The translations under genes and the position numbers were made by a program. A DNA stretch of 47,979 nucleotides, taken from NCBI GenBank assembly GCA_964628065.1, contig CAZVLM010000004.1:1-47979 (forward strand), written 5' to 3'. Positions 14,443 through 22,202 of the stretch are shown piece by piece; position 1 is the first letter of the stretch, and each line of letters begins with the position of its first letter. This DNA is from CAIXMG01 sp964628065. GTDB taxonomy: Bacteria; Patescibacteriota; Minisyncoccia; Phycocordibacterales; UBA1006. The notes under the pieces were generated by a model that made no database searches, was not told where the DNA came from, and worked only from the letters and a program-made list of their open reading frames with translations.

Positions 14443-15630
14443 ATGAAATTCTTTTACAAGAAACTCCAAAACTACATAAAGGAACCACTTCCAAGTATTG
14501 AAGATCTAAAGCAAAAGATTATTTTTCACGCGTTCGAAGTAGAATCAGTCGAAGAAATTGATGGTGATTTTGAGTTGGATATTAAAATTCTTCCTGATCG
14601 AGCTCATGACGCAAAGGATGAACGCGGGATGGCACGGGAAATCGCTGCGCTGTTTAAACTTAATTTAAAAGAAGCTGATTCGTATGAAAAAGCTGAAGCA
14701 GTAGTTTTCAGTCTTGAAAAGGTTTCAGCATTGCTGGGACGAAGTGTTACAGAATCAGAAATTAAGTCTGTTTTTGATGCGTATCACTATCAGTATGAAA
14801 TAAATGGCGGTACGGTTACGTTTTTTACGCCGCCATGGCGAAAAGATATTAACAATGTGCACGACATCACAGACGAAATCGGGAGATATTTAGGATATGA
14901 CATCGTGCCTGCTTTACTTCCTGAACTCAGTAAAACCATTTCATCGAACGATGAGTATTCCGCAATTATTGCAAAGAAAGCTGAGATGGCCGCGAAAGGA
15001 TATCACGAAGTAATGACGTATTCTTTAGTTAAAAAAGGAGACTATCAAGTTGCAAAAGGACCTAAAGGGAAGGATTTCTTGAGAACTAACTTACTGGACG
15101 GATTGCGCGCTGCTTATGCAGTAAACAAGCAGAATGAAGCTTTGCTTCCAAATAATTCTGCAAATATTTTTGAAGTTGGGCGAGTGTTCACTAAAACAGG
15201 TGAAGAATTGCATATTGCTTGGATTGATGCGAAAGGTGAGCATGAGGAAATTCTTACTACAGAACGGTTTGCGGAAAACCCCGCCTTGAATAAGGAGGGG
15301 TCGCTCGGCGAAGCCGGCGGGGGTGGTGGTTCACAGGTGGACAAGTTCAAACCTTGGTCCGAATACCCCTTCACCACCCGCGACATTGCCGTTTGGATCC
15401 CTGAATCTGACAATGTTGCTGACTTAGTAAGTATCATTAAAACGAACGGTACAGAACTACTCCAGGGCGAACCACGACTGTTCGATCAATTCTCAAAAGA
15501 AGGTCGAACGTCATACGCTTATCGTATGATTTTCCAAGCATTTGATCGAACGCTTACCGATGAGGAAGTAAACAGTGTTATGGATAAAGTTCATACTGAA
15601 GTAAAGGCAAAAGGCTGGGAAGTTCGTTAA
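14443..15630 (+). CDS. pheT: Phenylalanyl-tRNA synthetase beta, minimal form
   Basis: At 395 residues, PheT is half the usual length of about 800. Seen are a short B1-like start (FHAFEVESVEEIDGDFELDIKILPDRAHDAKDERGMAREIAAL), the B5 domain (VSALLGRSVTESEIKSVFDAYHY... PPWRKDINNVHDITDEIGRYLGYD), the catalytic-like B6/B7 core, and the C-terminal FDX-ACB anticodon-binding domain (YPFTTRDIAVWI... FDRTLTDEEVNSVMDKVH). The EMAP-type tRNA-binding domain and the B3/B4 editing domain are missing. Between core and FDX-ACB lies a GC-rich palindrome (15279-15330) that is read in frame as a Gly-rich linker (SLGEAGGGGGS). A terminator follows at 15648. Confidence 0.92.
   Translation: MKFFYKKLQNYIKEPLPSIEDLKQKIIFHAFEVESVEEIDGDFELDIKILPDRAHDAKDERGMAREIAALFKLNLKEADSYEKAEAVVFSLEKVSALLGRSVTESEIKSVFDAYHYQYEINGGTVTFFTPPWRKDINNVHDITDEIGRYLGYDIVPALLPELSKTISSNDEYSAIIAKKAEMAAKGYHEVMTYSLVKKGDYQVAKGPKGKDFLRTNLLDGLRAAYAVNKQNEALLPNNSANIFEVGRVFTKTGEELHIAWIDAKGEHEEILTTERFAENPALNKEGSLGEAGGGGGSQVDKFKPWSEYPFTTRDIAVWIPESDNVADLVSIIKTNGTELLQGEPRLFDQFSKEGRTSYAYRMIFQAFDRTLTDEEVNSVMDKVHTEVKAKGWEVR
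15279..15330 (+). repeat. REP-like palindrome inside pheT
   Basis: Hairpin 1 pairs CCCC-G-CCTT (15279-15287) with AAGG-A-GGGG (15292-15300). Hairpin 2 pairs CGGC (15306-15309) with GCCG (15313-15316) across a GAA loop, followed by GGGGGTGGTGG. Hairpin order and tail resemble the element at 41956-42000. The GC content is far above the surrounding gene. Confidence 0.7.
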
Positions 15631-15647
15631 GTGCATAACTTCCTTGC

Positions 15648-15673
15648 AAAAATACCACGTTGTGGTATTTTTG
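15648..15673 (+). terminator. Terminator of the pheS-pheT operon
   Basis: AAAATACCAC pairs with GTGGTATTTT, followed by T-rich DNA. Confidence 0.85.
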
Positions 15674-15723
15674 GTTATGAACTGAATTTTATTTTTTCCT
15701 TAATCTTTAAATTTAAATAACCC

Positions 15724-16188
15724 ATGGCTAAGAAGACTCCAAATCCTTCAAGAGAAGGTGCATCCAACAATGCGGTAGATGTTTTAGAAGAATCGGACAA
15801 CAACCAGAAACAACCAGAGCAAAAAGCGCCGGAACCTAAAGAGCCTCCGCTTACAGAACAAGAACAGGAATTGCTTGACTATTTAACTAAACTGAAAAGC
15901 ATTGACGGTGTAAATGTTTCAATTTATGCCAAAGGAACTTCGTTTAAAAAAGACGGCATAAGCGCCTGTGCAGTCGGTATATTAAACGATAAAACTACAA
16001 GGATGCGCCTTGAAATTCACCCTGATTCTCCTAATAAAAATGTGATAGTGGCTTATGCGCACATAGGAAAGGATGATTTTACAAAAAAGTCGCCTAGCGA
16101 CGCATTCAAAGAATTTAAGGAAGGCGTATCCAGTCTTGAGGAAGTTCACAAAAAAGATCAGAACTTCGACAATAATGGCCGCAATTAA
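15724..16188 (+). CDS. Orphan protein with disordered N-terminus, 154 aa
   Basis: I do not recognise this protein. The first 55 residues are polar and probably disordered (many Asn, Gln, Pro, Glu and Lys, for example NNQKQPEQKAPEPKEPPL). A small alpha/beta domain follows (LLDYLTKLKSIDGVNVSIYAKG... GISACAVGILNDKTTRMRLEIHPDSP... VIVAYAHIG). The leader contains CTTTAAATTTAAA (15705-15717), the same 13-mer found before the 2923 gene, and has no Shine-Dalgarno sequence. I could not find a convincing -35/-10. The gene ends in a long-loop terminator. Confidence 0.65.
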   Translation: MAKKTPNPSREGASNNAVDVLEESDNNQKQPEQKAPEPKEPPLTEQEQELLDYLTKLKSIDGVNVSIYAKGTSFKKDGISACAVGILNDKTTRMRLEIHPDSPNKNVIVAYAHIGKDDFTKKSPSDAFKEFKEGVSSLEEVHKKDQNFDNNGRN

Positions 16189-16196
16189 AACCAAAT

Positions 16197-16246
16197 AAAA
16201 CCCTGAAATTTCACCAATATCACATTGCTGACGTTTCAGGGTTTTA
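16197..16246 (+). terminator. Terminator of the 154-aa gene
   Basis: AAAACCCTGAAA pairs perfectly with TTTCAGGGTTTT around a 25-base loop. Confidence 0.75.
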
Positions 16247-16285
16247 ACTTGCAAAATTTTTCAAAATCTGTATAGTAGTACCATT

Positions 16286-16936
16286 ATGACAACACTTCAA
16301 GCAACCACACGATCTGCAAACGAGACACCAGAAGCAGTACGAGCGTTAGGGAAAATCCCTGCGGTTATTTATGGATCAGGAGTAAAAGACAGCATTTCTA
16401 TCTCTGTTGACCGAGAAGCTTTCAAAAAAGCATGGGCAGCGGCAGGATCGTCTACATCAGTTACTATTACAGGAGCTGGTGAAGACCATGATTGCATTAT
16501 CCATGATTTCCAGATTGACCCTCGAACGGACATGGTAATCCATGCCGACTTCCTAGCCCTCGACAAGAACACAAAGGTTACCGTAAAGGTAGAACTTGAG
16601 TTCGTAGGAACATCTCCAGCGGTTAAGGCAGGTCTTGGAATCCTTGAAAAGGCATTGCATGAAATCGAAGTTGAAGCACTTCCTGCAAACCTTCCAAAGT
16701 CACTCGAAGTAGATATTTCTGGTCTTACAGACACAGATTCCCAGATTCACATCAGCGATATCAAACTTCCAAAAGGAGTTGAAATCAAAGGACATGAAGC
16801 TGAGGACGTGGTTGCCCTTATCTCAGTTATTGCTGATGAAAAGGAAGAAGACAACACCCCAATCGACTTTGCTTCAATCGAAGTAGAAAAGAAAGGAAAG
16901 AAAGAGGATGCCGATGCAGAAGCTGCAGCAGAATAA
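16286..16936 (+). CDS. rplY: Ribosomal protein L25 (Ctc type)
   Basis: L25 binds 5S rRNA in the large subunit. This 216-residue form has the L25 domain (TLQATTRSANETPEAVRALGKIPAVIYGSGV... DCIIHDFQIDPRTDMVIHADFLALDKNTKVTVKVEL) and the C-terminal Ctc beta domain (GLGILEKALHEIEVEALPANLPKSLEVDISGLT), plus a lysine/glutamate/alanine tail. The promoter (TTGCAA at 16249-16254, 16 bases, TATAGT at 16271-16276) predicts a leader of 3 bases. A terminator follows at 16949. Confidence 0.95.
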   Translation: MTTLQATTRSANETPEAVRALGKIPAVIYGSGVKDSISISVDREAFKKAWAAAGSSTSVTITGAGEDHDCIIHDFQIDPRTDMVIHADFLALDKNTKVTVKVELEFVGTSPAVKAGLGILEKALHEIEVEALPANLPKSLEVDISGLTDTDSQIHISDIKLPKGVEIKGHEAEDVVALISVIADEKEEDNTPIDFASIEVEKKGKKEDADAEAAAE

Positions 16937-16948
16937 GCTATCCACAGA

Positions 16949-16973
16949 TAACTACCCTAAAGGGTGGTTTTTT
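16949..16973 (+). terminator. Terminator of rplY
   Basis: AACTACCCT pairs with AGGGTGGTT (two G-T pairs), followed by Ts. The -10 of the next gene (TATAAT, 16976-16981) follows directly. Confidence 0.8.
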
Positions 16974-16989
16974 GATATAATAAATATTC

Positions 16990-18375
16990 ATGAGAAACAC
17001 CTTCTTTGGAATGATGGCGATTGCGTCTTTGCTTGCTTCGAGCCTTATTTTTCCTGTTCCTGCATTTTCAGCAGATAGTTGCTTATCATTCGACCTTACC
17101 GTCCAACGGTCTGATGATGATCTTAGAAAGCTTTTGGCTATTTGTGATGCTGAAAGTAAAGAAACCGAACAGCAGCTTAATACTCAAAAAGCAAAATCTT
17201 CAACCATTGCAAGCGACGTAGCACTTCTTGATTCATTAATTAAGAAAGCAGCACAACAAATTGATATTAAAAATCAGATTATTAAGCAGTTGGGAACCCA
17301 AATTACCCAGAAAGTTGCAAAAATTGAAACGCTTTCTGAAAAATTAAACCGGGAACGTGACTCGCTTGGTCAGATCTTACGAAAAAAGAATGAAATTGAT
17401 ACCACGACACTTACAGAAATGATGTTGTCAAATAGGCGAGTATCGGATTTCTTTTTGGATGTGGACAATTTTGAAACAATAAACAAAGCACTCCAAAATT
17501 CGGTGAATGTTATTACCGGAGTGCGAACAACTACTACAGAGGAAAAAGCTGCGCTTGAAAAGCAGAAGCTTGAGCAGGCTAACTTGAAACTTCAAATCGA
17601 GGCAGATAAGAAAAAAACAGAATCTCAGCAAGCAGACAAGAAAACACTGCTCGCACAGAGTAAAAACCAGGAGGCAAGCTATCAAAAACTTCTTGCTGAC
17701 AAGAAAGCTCAAGCAGCAAAAATAAGTGCACAACTTTTCAAATTCAAAGGAAACAAAGGTATTCCTTTCGGAGAAGCATATAAATATGCAAAAGAAGCGA
17801 GTGAGGCAACCGGAGTACGTACCGCCTTCATTCTGGCTATTTTGAAACAAGAATCTGATTACGGAAAGTATGACGGGGGATGCGTATTGGTGAATCCTGA
17901 AACTGCTCAAGGAAAACGAGTTTCAAATGGAGAAATTATTCCAAATGTTATGAAGCCTACTCGAGACTTAAAACCCTTCTTGGAAATTGTGAATGATTTA
18001 GGCTTTAATGTGCTTGAACAGCAATTCTCATGTCCTATGAAGATTAACGGCGCCTATTCTGGATACGGAGGAGCATTGGGAATTTCTCAGTTCATTCCAT
18101 CAACATGGATGATGTTTAAGACTCGCATTGAAAAAGCATTGAACGTTCCTCATGCAAATCCTTGGAACTACGAGCACGCTATCATGGCTACCGCGCTTTA
18201 TATGAAGGATCTTGGTGCTCAGAATCAGGCGTCTGAACGAGATGCTGCGTGTAAATACTATTCAGGACGTGGATGTAACGTTCCTGGTGTAACGAATGCG
18301 TTTTATGGAAATTCAGTAATCAAAATTGCTACCCAAATTCAGGGCGATATTAATATTATTGAAGCCGCTCAATAA
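16990..18375 (+). CDS. Coiled-coil lytic transglycosylase
   Basis: This is an exported murein hydrolase of 461 residues. It has a signal peptide (ending near PAFSA-D) and a long coiled coil at about 50-255 of the PcsB/EnvC type (QQLNTQKAKSSTIASDVALLDSLIKKAA and on). The C-terminal catalytic domain is a lytic transglycosylase, with the catalytic glutamate in FILAILKQESDYGKY and the family motif GGALGISQFIPSTWMM, then WNYEHAIMATALYMKDLG. Such coiled coils usually hold the enzyme inactive until a divisome partner releases it, so a role in cell separation is inferred. The -10 at 16976-16981 predicts a two-base leader. Confidence 0.9.
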   Translation: MRNTFFGMMAIASLLASSLIFPVPAFSADSCLSFDLTVQRSDDDLRKLLAICDAESKETEQQLNTQKAKSSTIASDVALLDSLIKKAAQQIDIKNQIIKQLGTQITQKVAKIETLSEKLNRERDSLGQILRKKNEIDTTTLTEMMLSNRRVSDFFLDVDNFETINKALQNSVNVITGVRTTTTEEKAALEKQKLEQANLKLQIEADKKKTESQQADKKTLLAQSKNQEASYQKLLADKKAQAAKISAQLFKFKGNKGIPFGEAYKYAKEASEATGVRTAFILAILKQESDYGKYDGGCVLVNPETAQGKRVSNGEIIPNVMKPTRDLKPFLEIVNDLGFNVLEQQFSCPMKINGAYSGYGGALGISQFIPSTWMMFKTRIEKALNVPHANPWNYEHAIMATALYMKDLGAQNQASERDAACKYYSGRGCNVPGVTNAFYGNSVIKIATQIQGDINIIEAAQ

Positions 18376-18387
18376 AGCCCCGTTTAA

Positions 18388-18414
18388 AGAAAGCCTTATT
18401 TATAAGGCTTTTTG
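18388..18414 (+). terminator. Terminator of the transglycosylase gene
   Basis: AAAGCCTTA pairs with TAAGGCTTT around a short loop, followed by Ts. Confidence 0.85.
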
Positions 18415-18428
18415 TTTGGTAATATTAT

Positions 18429-18457
18429 TTGCATAACTAATAAATATGTGTTATTGT
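18429..18457 (+). promoter_or_regulatory. Promoter of the 18497 gene
   Basis: TTGCAT (18429-18434), 17 bases, TATTGT (18452-18457). The predicted leader of about 33 bases ends in AAAAACTTAACAACC before the ATG. Confidence 0.65.
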
Positions 18458-18496
18458 CATCTTGATTATTTTATTGTTCATAAAAACTTAACAACC

Positions 18497-19183
18497 ATGC
18501 CCATCGCACTTATTATTCTCGCCATCTTAGCTATTGGATGTATTGTTTTCTGGAGTTGTAAAAGTATACGCGCAAAACGATTAGCTAGATTTAATAAATT
18601 AAAAAACACATTATTAAGCAAAGACTCGATCGGTATAAACACCGCTGAAGATTTACTGCTTGAATATGAAGCATTGAACAAATTTTCATGGCTTAACAAG
18701 GAAATCTTGTATAACCCCGCTATCGAAAAAGCTTTGATAAATGTTCTTGCTAACGCAGCAAAACCGATCCTTACAGGCACTATTTCAGAAAACATGGAGG
18801 TATTGATTGGGGCACTAAAAACAAACCGGTTTAAACAAACAGGAAAAGTAGCCCTTTTTACGGGCGATTTAACATTTGAAGTTGTGGATCTATTGTTTAA
18901 AGATAAAATGTTTGATTTTGGTATTCTTAAAGCATTAGAGTCTGCATCAGATTTACCTATTGATACCGACGCTGAGCATTTCGTGTTAGATGAATACACT
19001 TCACTATTTCGATTCAGCGAAATATCCACCAGAGCCCCTCTGTCATTTGCCGGTGCCGTACTTCTATTAACGAGCGACCTAGATGTGTTAATATCTGAAT
19101 TTTCAGAGCTTCAGCACGCAAAGAAGACTATTTCTGAATGGATTGCGCGAGGCGGGAAGCCGGCCGAAGTTGTATTACAATAG
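18497..19183 (+). CDS. Membrane-anchored orphan protein, 228 aa
   Basis: I do not recognise this protein. One N-terminal membrane helix (IALIILAILAIGCIVFWSC) is followed by a basic patch (KSIRAKRLARFNKLK) and a cytosolic, mostly helical domain of about 190 residues. No catalytic motif is visible. The ATG at 18497 is used because an upstream in-frame ATG (18446) lies within the promoter. It belongs to the orphan genes with a near-consensus promoter and a G-poor leader. A terminator follows. Confidence 0.7.
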   Translation: MPIALIILAILAIGCIVFWSCKSIRAKRLARFNKLKNTLLSKDSIGINTAEDLLLEYEALNKFSWLNKEILYNPAIEKALINVLANAAKPILTGTISENMEVLIGALKTNRFKQTGKVALFTGDLTFEVVDLLFKDKMFDFGILKALESASDLPIDTDAEHFVLDEYTSLFRFSEISTRAPLSFAGAVLLLTSDLDVLISEFSELQHAKKTISEWIARGGKPAEVVLQ

Positions 19184-19202
19184 AATTAATGCCTTTTTAA
19201 GG

Positions 19203-19232
19203 TAAAAGCCTCTCGGTAACGAGGGGCTTTTA
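19203..19232 (+). terminator. Terminator before rpmE2
   Basis: AAAAGCCTCTCG pairs with CGAGGGGCTTTT (one G-T pair), loop GTAA. Confidence 0.9.
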
Positions 19233-19241
19233 AAATGGGAC

Positions 19242-19270
19242 TTGATAAGTATTTTACAATATGCTAGAAT
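19242..19270 (+). promoter_or_regulatory. Promoter of rpmE2
   Basis: TTGATA (19242-19247), 17 bases, TAGAAT (19265-19270). It rules out the ATG at 19261, which lies in the spacer. Confidence 0.75.
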
Positions 19271-19281
19271 ACGAGAACGTT

Positions 19282-19551
19282 ATGAAAACAGATACCCATC
19301 CAACAACCTATCGACAAGTGATCTTCCGAGACATCTCGACTGATAAAAAAGTAGAGTTTTTGATCGGATCTACAGTGGTAACCACAGAAACAGCAAAGTG
19401 GACAGACGGTAATGAATACCCTTTGTTTACTATTGAAACCTCTAGCCAGACTCATCCTTTTTACACAGGACAGGACAAGGCATTGGATACTGCTGGACGA
19501 GCTGAAAAGTTCAAGGCACGAGTTGCAAAGAAAACTGTTTCAAAGAAATAG
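19282..19551 (+). CDS. rpmE2: Ribosomal protein L31 type B
   Basis: L31 bridges the two ribosomal subunits. This is the zinc-free type B form, 89 residues from ATG 19282. Motifs: HPTTYRQVIFRDISTDKKVEFLIGST, WTDGNEYPLFTIETSSQTHPFYTGQ and the lysine-rich tail AGRAEKFKARVAKK. The cysteines of zinc-binding L31 are absent, as expected. prfA follows across an assembly gap; L31 next to RF1 is a common bacterial gene order, so the two were probably adjacent. Confidence 0.95.
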   Translation: MKTDTHPTTYRQVIFRDISTDKKVEFLIGSTVVTTETAKWTDGNEYPLFTIETSSQTHPFYTGQDKALDTAGRAEKFKARVAKKTVSKK

Positions 19552-19564
19552 CTTGCTTAAGAAA

Positions 19565-19664
19565 NNNNNNNNNNNNNNNNNNNNNNNNNNNNNNNNNNNN
19601 NNNNNNNNNNNNNNNNNNNNNNNNNNNNNNNNNNNNNNNNNNNNNNNNNNNNNNNNNNNNNNNN
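19565..19664. other. Assembly gap (100 N) removing the start of prfA
   Basis: Exactly 100 Ns, so a placeholder of unknown true length. Unlike the other two gaps, the flanks do not share sequence, and real DNA is missing. About 90-100 codons of prfA should lie here. Confidence 0.95.
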
Positions 19665-20432
19665 ATGGAAAGCCAAATTCAGGAAATCCTAGATAAAGAA
19701 AAAGAGGAGGAAGAATTTCCTAACGAAGTCGTACTCGAAATTCGTGCAGGGGCAGGCGGGGAAGAAGGCGGACTTTTTGCAGAAAACCTTATGGAAATGT
19801 ATGAACGTTTTGCAGCAAAGAAAGGCTGGGTATGCAAGAAAGTAGATGATCTTACATTAGAAATAAAAGGACAAGACTGCTTTAAGTTACTCCAGTGGGA
19901 AACTGGCGTACATCGTGTACAGCGAGTGCCAGCAACAGAAAAACAAGGGCGTATTCATACTTCTACAGCGACGGTTGCAGTAATGCCGGTTCGACAGAAG
20001 TTTACCGTAGAACTTAACCCTGCAGACCTTGAATTTGAAACCTCACGATCAGGAGGCGCAGGAGGGCAAAACGTAAACAAGGTAGAAACCGCCGTTCGTA
20101 TCATTCACAAACCGACCGGTATTTCGTTCCGTTCAACCGTAGAGCGATCTCAGATTGCCAACAAGGAACGCGTGATCGCACTCTTAAAGTCTCGACTTCA
20201 GCAAATCCATGATGAAGAAGAAGCAAAGAAGCATGCAGACACTCGAAAAAACCAGGTTGGGTCTGGTGATAGATCTGAAAAGATTCGAACGTACAACTAT
20301 CCTCAAGACCGCATTACGGACCATCGTATAAAACAGTCTTGGTCTAATATTCCAGCGTTCATGCTCGGAAATATAGATAAAATGATTGAGGCGCTACAAA
20401 GTGGCGAAACGGGCGATTCAGACGACGAATAA
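19665..20432 (+). CDS. prfA: Peptide chain release factor 1 (5' end missing)
   Basis: RF1 ends translation at UAA and UAG. 255 residues are visible, starting at the first base after the gap, and the N-terminal helical domain is lost to the gap. Seen are the domain 2 start VVLEIRAGAGGEEGGLFAENL, the stop-codon-reading PAT tripeptide in RVQRVPATEKQGRIHTS (RF2 would have SPF), the GGQ peptidyl-hydrolysis motif in SRSGGAGGQNVNKVETAVR, and the C-terminal GSGDRSEKIRTYNYPQDRITDHR. The ATG at 19665 is probably an internal methionine. Confidence 0.95.
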   Translation: MESQIQEILDKEKEEEEFPNEVVLEIRAGAGGEEGGLFAENLMEMYERFAAKKGWVCKKVDDLTLEIKGQDCFKLLQWETGVHRVQRVPATEKQGRIHTSTATVAVMPVRQKFTVELNPADLEFETSRSGGAGGQNVNKVETAVRIIHKPTGISFRSTVERSQIANKERVIALLKSRLQQIHDEEEAKKHADTRKNQVGSGDRSEKIRTYNYPQDRITDHRIKQSWSNIPAFMLGNIDKMIEALQSGETGDSDDE

Positions 20433-20438
20433 GTCAAC

Positions 20439-20475
20439 ACAAAACCGCTTCTTATTTAGTAAGAAGCGGTTTTGT
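20439..20475. terminator. Bidirectional terminator between prfA and tRNA-Ile
   Basis: A perfect 16-bp stem (ACAAAACCGCTTCTTA with its complement) around TTTAG. It serves prfA on the plus strand and the tRNA on the minus strand. Confidence 0.9.
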
Positions 20476-20478
20476 TTA

Positions 20479-20554
20479 TGGTGCGCGTGCTTGGGGTCGA
20501 ACCAAGGACCTTTCGAGTATCAGTCGAATGCTCTACCAGCTGAGCTACACGCGC
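20479..20554 (-). tRNA. tRNA-Ile (anticodon GAT)
   Basis: Read on the minus strand: acceptor GCGCGTG/CACGCGC, D-arm GCTC...GAGC, anticodon stem TTCGA/TCGAA with loop CTGATAC (anticodon GAT), variable loop AGGTC, and T-arm CTTGG-TTCGACC-CCAAG. Discriminator A is followed by an encoded CCA. All stems pair. It stands alone as a single tRNA gene, with its terminator shared with prfA. Confidence 0.97.
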
Positions 20555-20621
20555 ATATTGGAGACGAAAGTAATCTTAGCATGTTTACGCATATTTGAAA
20601 AGGGTGTATAATGGCGACCAT

Positions 20622-21514
20622 ATGAATACAAACACATTCTCATTTGGACACATGATCAAGTCGGCTTGGCACACGTTTAAAACACACTGGAAGCTTATAT
20701 GGCTTGCTGGATTTGCCACTATTATTATTCAGGTCATCCTTCAGATGATCCAAAGCAGTGCAAACAATAACTCGTCTGAACATTGGCTCTTTTCAGTCCT
20801 TGCCGTAGTATTTGTATTTTTGGTAGGGCTTATCATCAAGCTTGGCTGGTCAAAAGTATTTCTAGGTTTTGTTCGGTCACACACAGTGACTTGGAATACC
20901 TTTAAGACCGATCCTAATACTTGGCTCAAGTATATTAAGGTGATGCTTTGGTATCTCGGGTACATGATTGTGTATATGATCGGAGGCGCTGTTATTGGCT
21001 TTATTCTTATTATTATCGGAAGACTTGCAAACGTACAAACTGTTACTTTTATAGGAACCGTTCTAGCTTTTATTGCATTCGTTGTTGTTGCAATTTATTT
21101 CTCTGTAAAATACCAGTTTACAAATTACGCGGTACNNNNNNNNNNNNNNNNNNNNNNNNNNNNNNNNNNNNNNNNNNNNNNNNNNNNNNNNNNNNNNNNN
21201 NNNNNNNNNNNNNNNNNNNNNNNNNNNNNNNNNNNGTTGTTGTTGCAATTTATTTCTCTGTAAAATACCAGTTTACAAATTACGCGGTACTTGATTACCC
21301 AGAACTTTCTTCACGAAACGTATTCCGAAAGGCAGGCGCACTTACCAAAGGAAACTTCTGGAGACTGCTCGGATTCGCAATCGTACTTGGACTATTCAAC
21401 CTTCTTGGACTTATCTGCATTGTCATCGGACTTGCATTTACCATCCCTACGAGCAAGATTGCCATGACGAAAGTGTACGAGTTTTTGAAAGAGAAGCATG
21501 AGCATGTTGCGTAG
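20622..21514 (+). CDS. Polytopic membrane protein (split by a false gap)
   Basis: I do not recognise a family. The gene is interrupted by 100 Ns flanked by identical 55-base copies. If one copy and the Ns are removed, a single frame of 245 residues remains, so the gene is intact. It has about five membrane segments (LIWLAGFATIIIQVILQMI, LFSVLAVVFVFLVGLII, IVYMIGGAVIGFILIIIG, FIGTVLAFIAFVVVAIYF and LLGFAIVLGLFNLLGLICIVIGLAF). The helix FRKAGALTKGNFWRLL before the last segment and the overall layout resemble other DUF-type integral membrane proteins with repeated halves. The -10 (TATAAT, 20607-20612) predicts a three-base leader. Confidence 0.8.
21136..21235. other. False assembly gap (100 N) inside a gene
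   Basis: Bases 21081-21135 and 21236-21290 are identical (55 bases). The flanking contigs therefore overlap, and the Ns stand for no missing sequence. Confidence 0.93.
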
Positions 21515-21525
21515 ATAAACCCCAT

Positions 21526-21551
21526 AAAAACCACTAAATAAGTGGTTTTTA
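21526..21551 (+). terminator. Terminator of the membrane protein gene
   Basis: AAAAACCACT pairs with AGTGGTTTTT around AAATA. Confidence 0.9.
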
Positions 21552-21555
21552 TTAT

Positions 21556-21584
21556 TTGACATATATTTTGTTAAGTGCTATTAT
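21556..21584 (+). promoter_or_regulatory. Consensus promoter of the 21619 gene
   Basis: TTGACA (21556-21561), 17 bases, TATTAT (21579-21584). The predicted 28-base leader contains ACTAAAACCCAATTTAC and no Shine-Dalgarno sequence. Confidence 0.85.
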
Positions 21585-21618
21585 ATTTGAGTATTGTTCT
21601 CACTAAAACCCAATTTAC

Positions 21619-22122
21619 ATGGATCCAAAAATACACGAATTTCTCATCTCTGAACTTTCTGAAGAAACTGTTGATGTATATACTGAAACATTTCCAGAGT
21701 GTTCGAAACCTCAAAAGGTTTCGATAAAAAGAACCGACAAAATGGATATTGCTTACTTTCTTATCGCACTAAGTGATTTAACCATTTTAAGCACGGAACA
21801 TATGTATCATGTCCATCCAAAAAGAAAACTTGATGCATCTTCTACTGACCTTAAAATGTATTTTGGCTTTATTGCACGAATACCTACTGAAAAGGTTTCG
21901 GTGCGTATGCCATATTTTCCTGGGGGTATTTTCTGTAAAAATCTTCTCTACGCATGTGCGACGTTTCCCGAAGAAATTACTACTAAATACTGGAATGGAT
22001 TTTTTATTATCGAAACACCCAAAGGAGGATTTAATTTTTCTGTTAGTGGCAATTTCAGTAAAAAACTTACCAGAATAACCGTTGATTTTTCAGAGAATCC
22101 AGACGCTCAAAAAAACAACTAA
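21619..22122 (+). CDS. Orphan protein, 167 aa
   Basis: I do not recognise this protein. It is cytosolic and mixed alpha/beta, rich in beta-type stretches in its second half (LKMYFGFIARIPTEKVSVRMPYFPGGIF, YWNGFFIIETPKGGFNFSVSGNFSKKLTRITVDF). The first half contains MDIAYFLIALSDLTIL and a His-rich turn (HMYHVHPKRK). No catalytic motif is evident. It is a single-gene unit between a near-consensus promoter and a terminator, in the orphan group with G-poor leaders. Confidence 0.7.
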   Translation: MDPKIHEFLISELSEETVDVYTETFPECSKPQKVSIKRTDKMDIAYFLIALSDLTILSTEHMYHVHPKRKLDASSTDLKMYFGFIARIPTEKVSVRMPYFPGGIFCKNLLYACATFPEEITTKYWNGFFIIETPKGGFNFSVSGNFSKKLTRITVDFSENPDAQKNN

Positions 22123-22130
22123 ACATTCTT

Positions 22131-22157
22131 AAAACTCGGCGCCTTTGGCCGATTTTT
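22131..22157 (+). terminator. Terminator of the 21619 gene
   Basis: AAAACTCGGC pairs with GCCGATTTTT with one mismatch. Confidence 0.75.
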
Positions 22158-22202
22158 ATTTAGTTGAAATTTCGATAATTTTCAGTATAATACATTCCGT
22201 TT

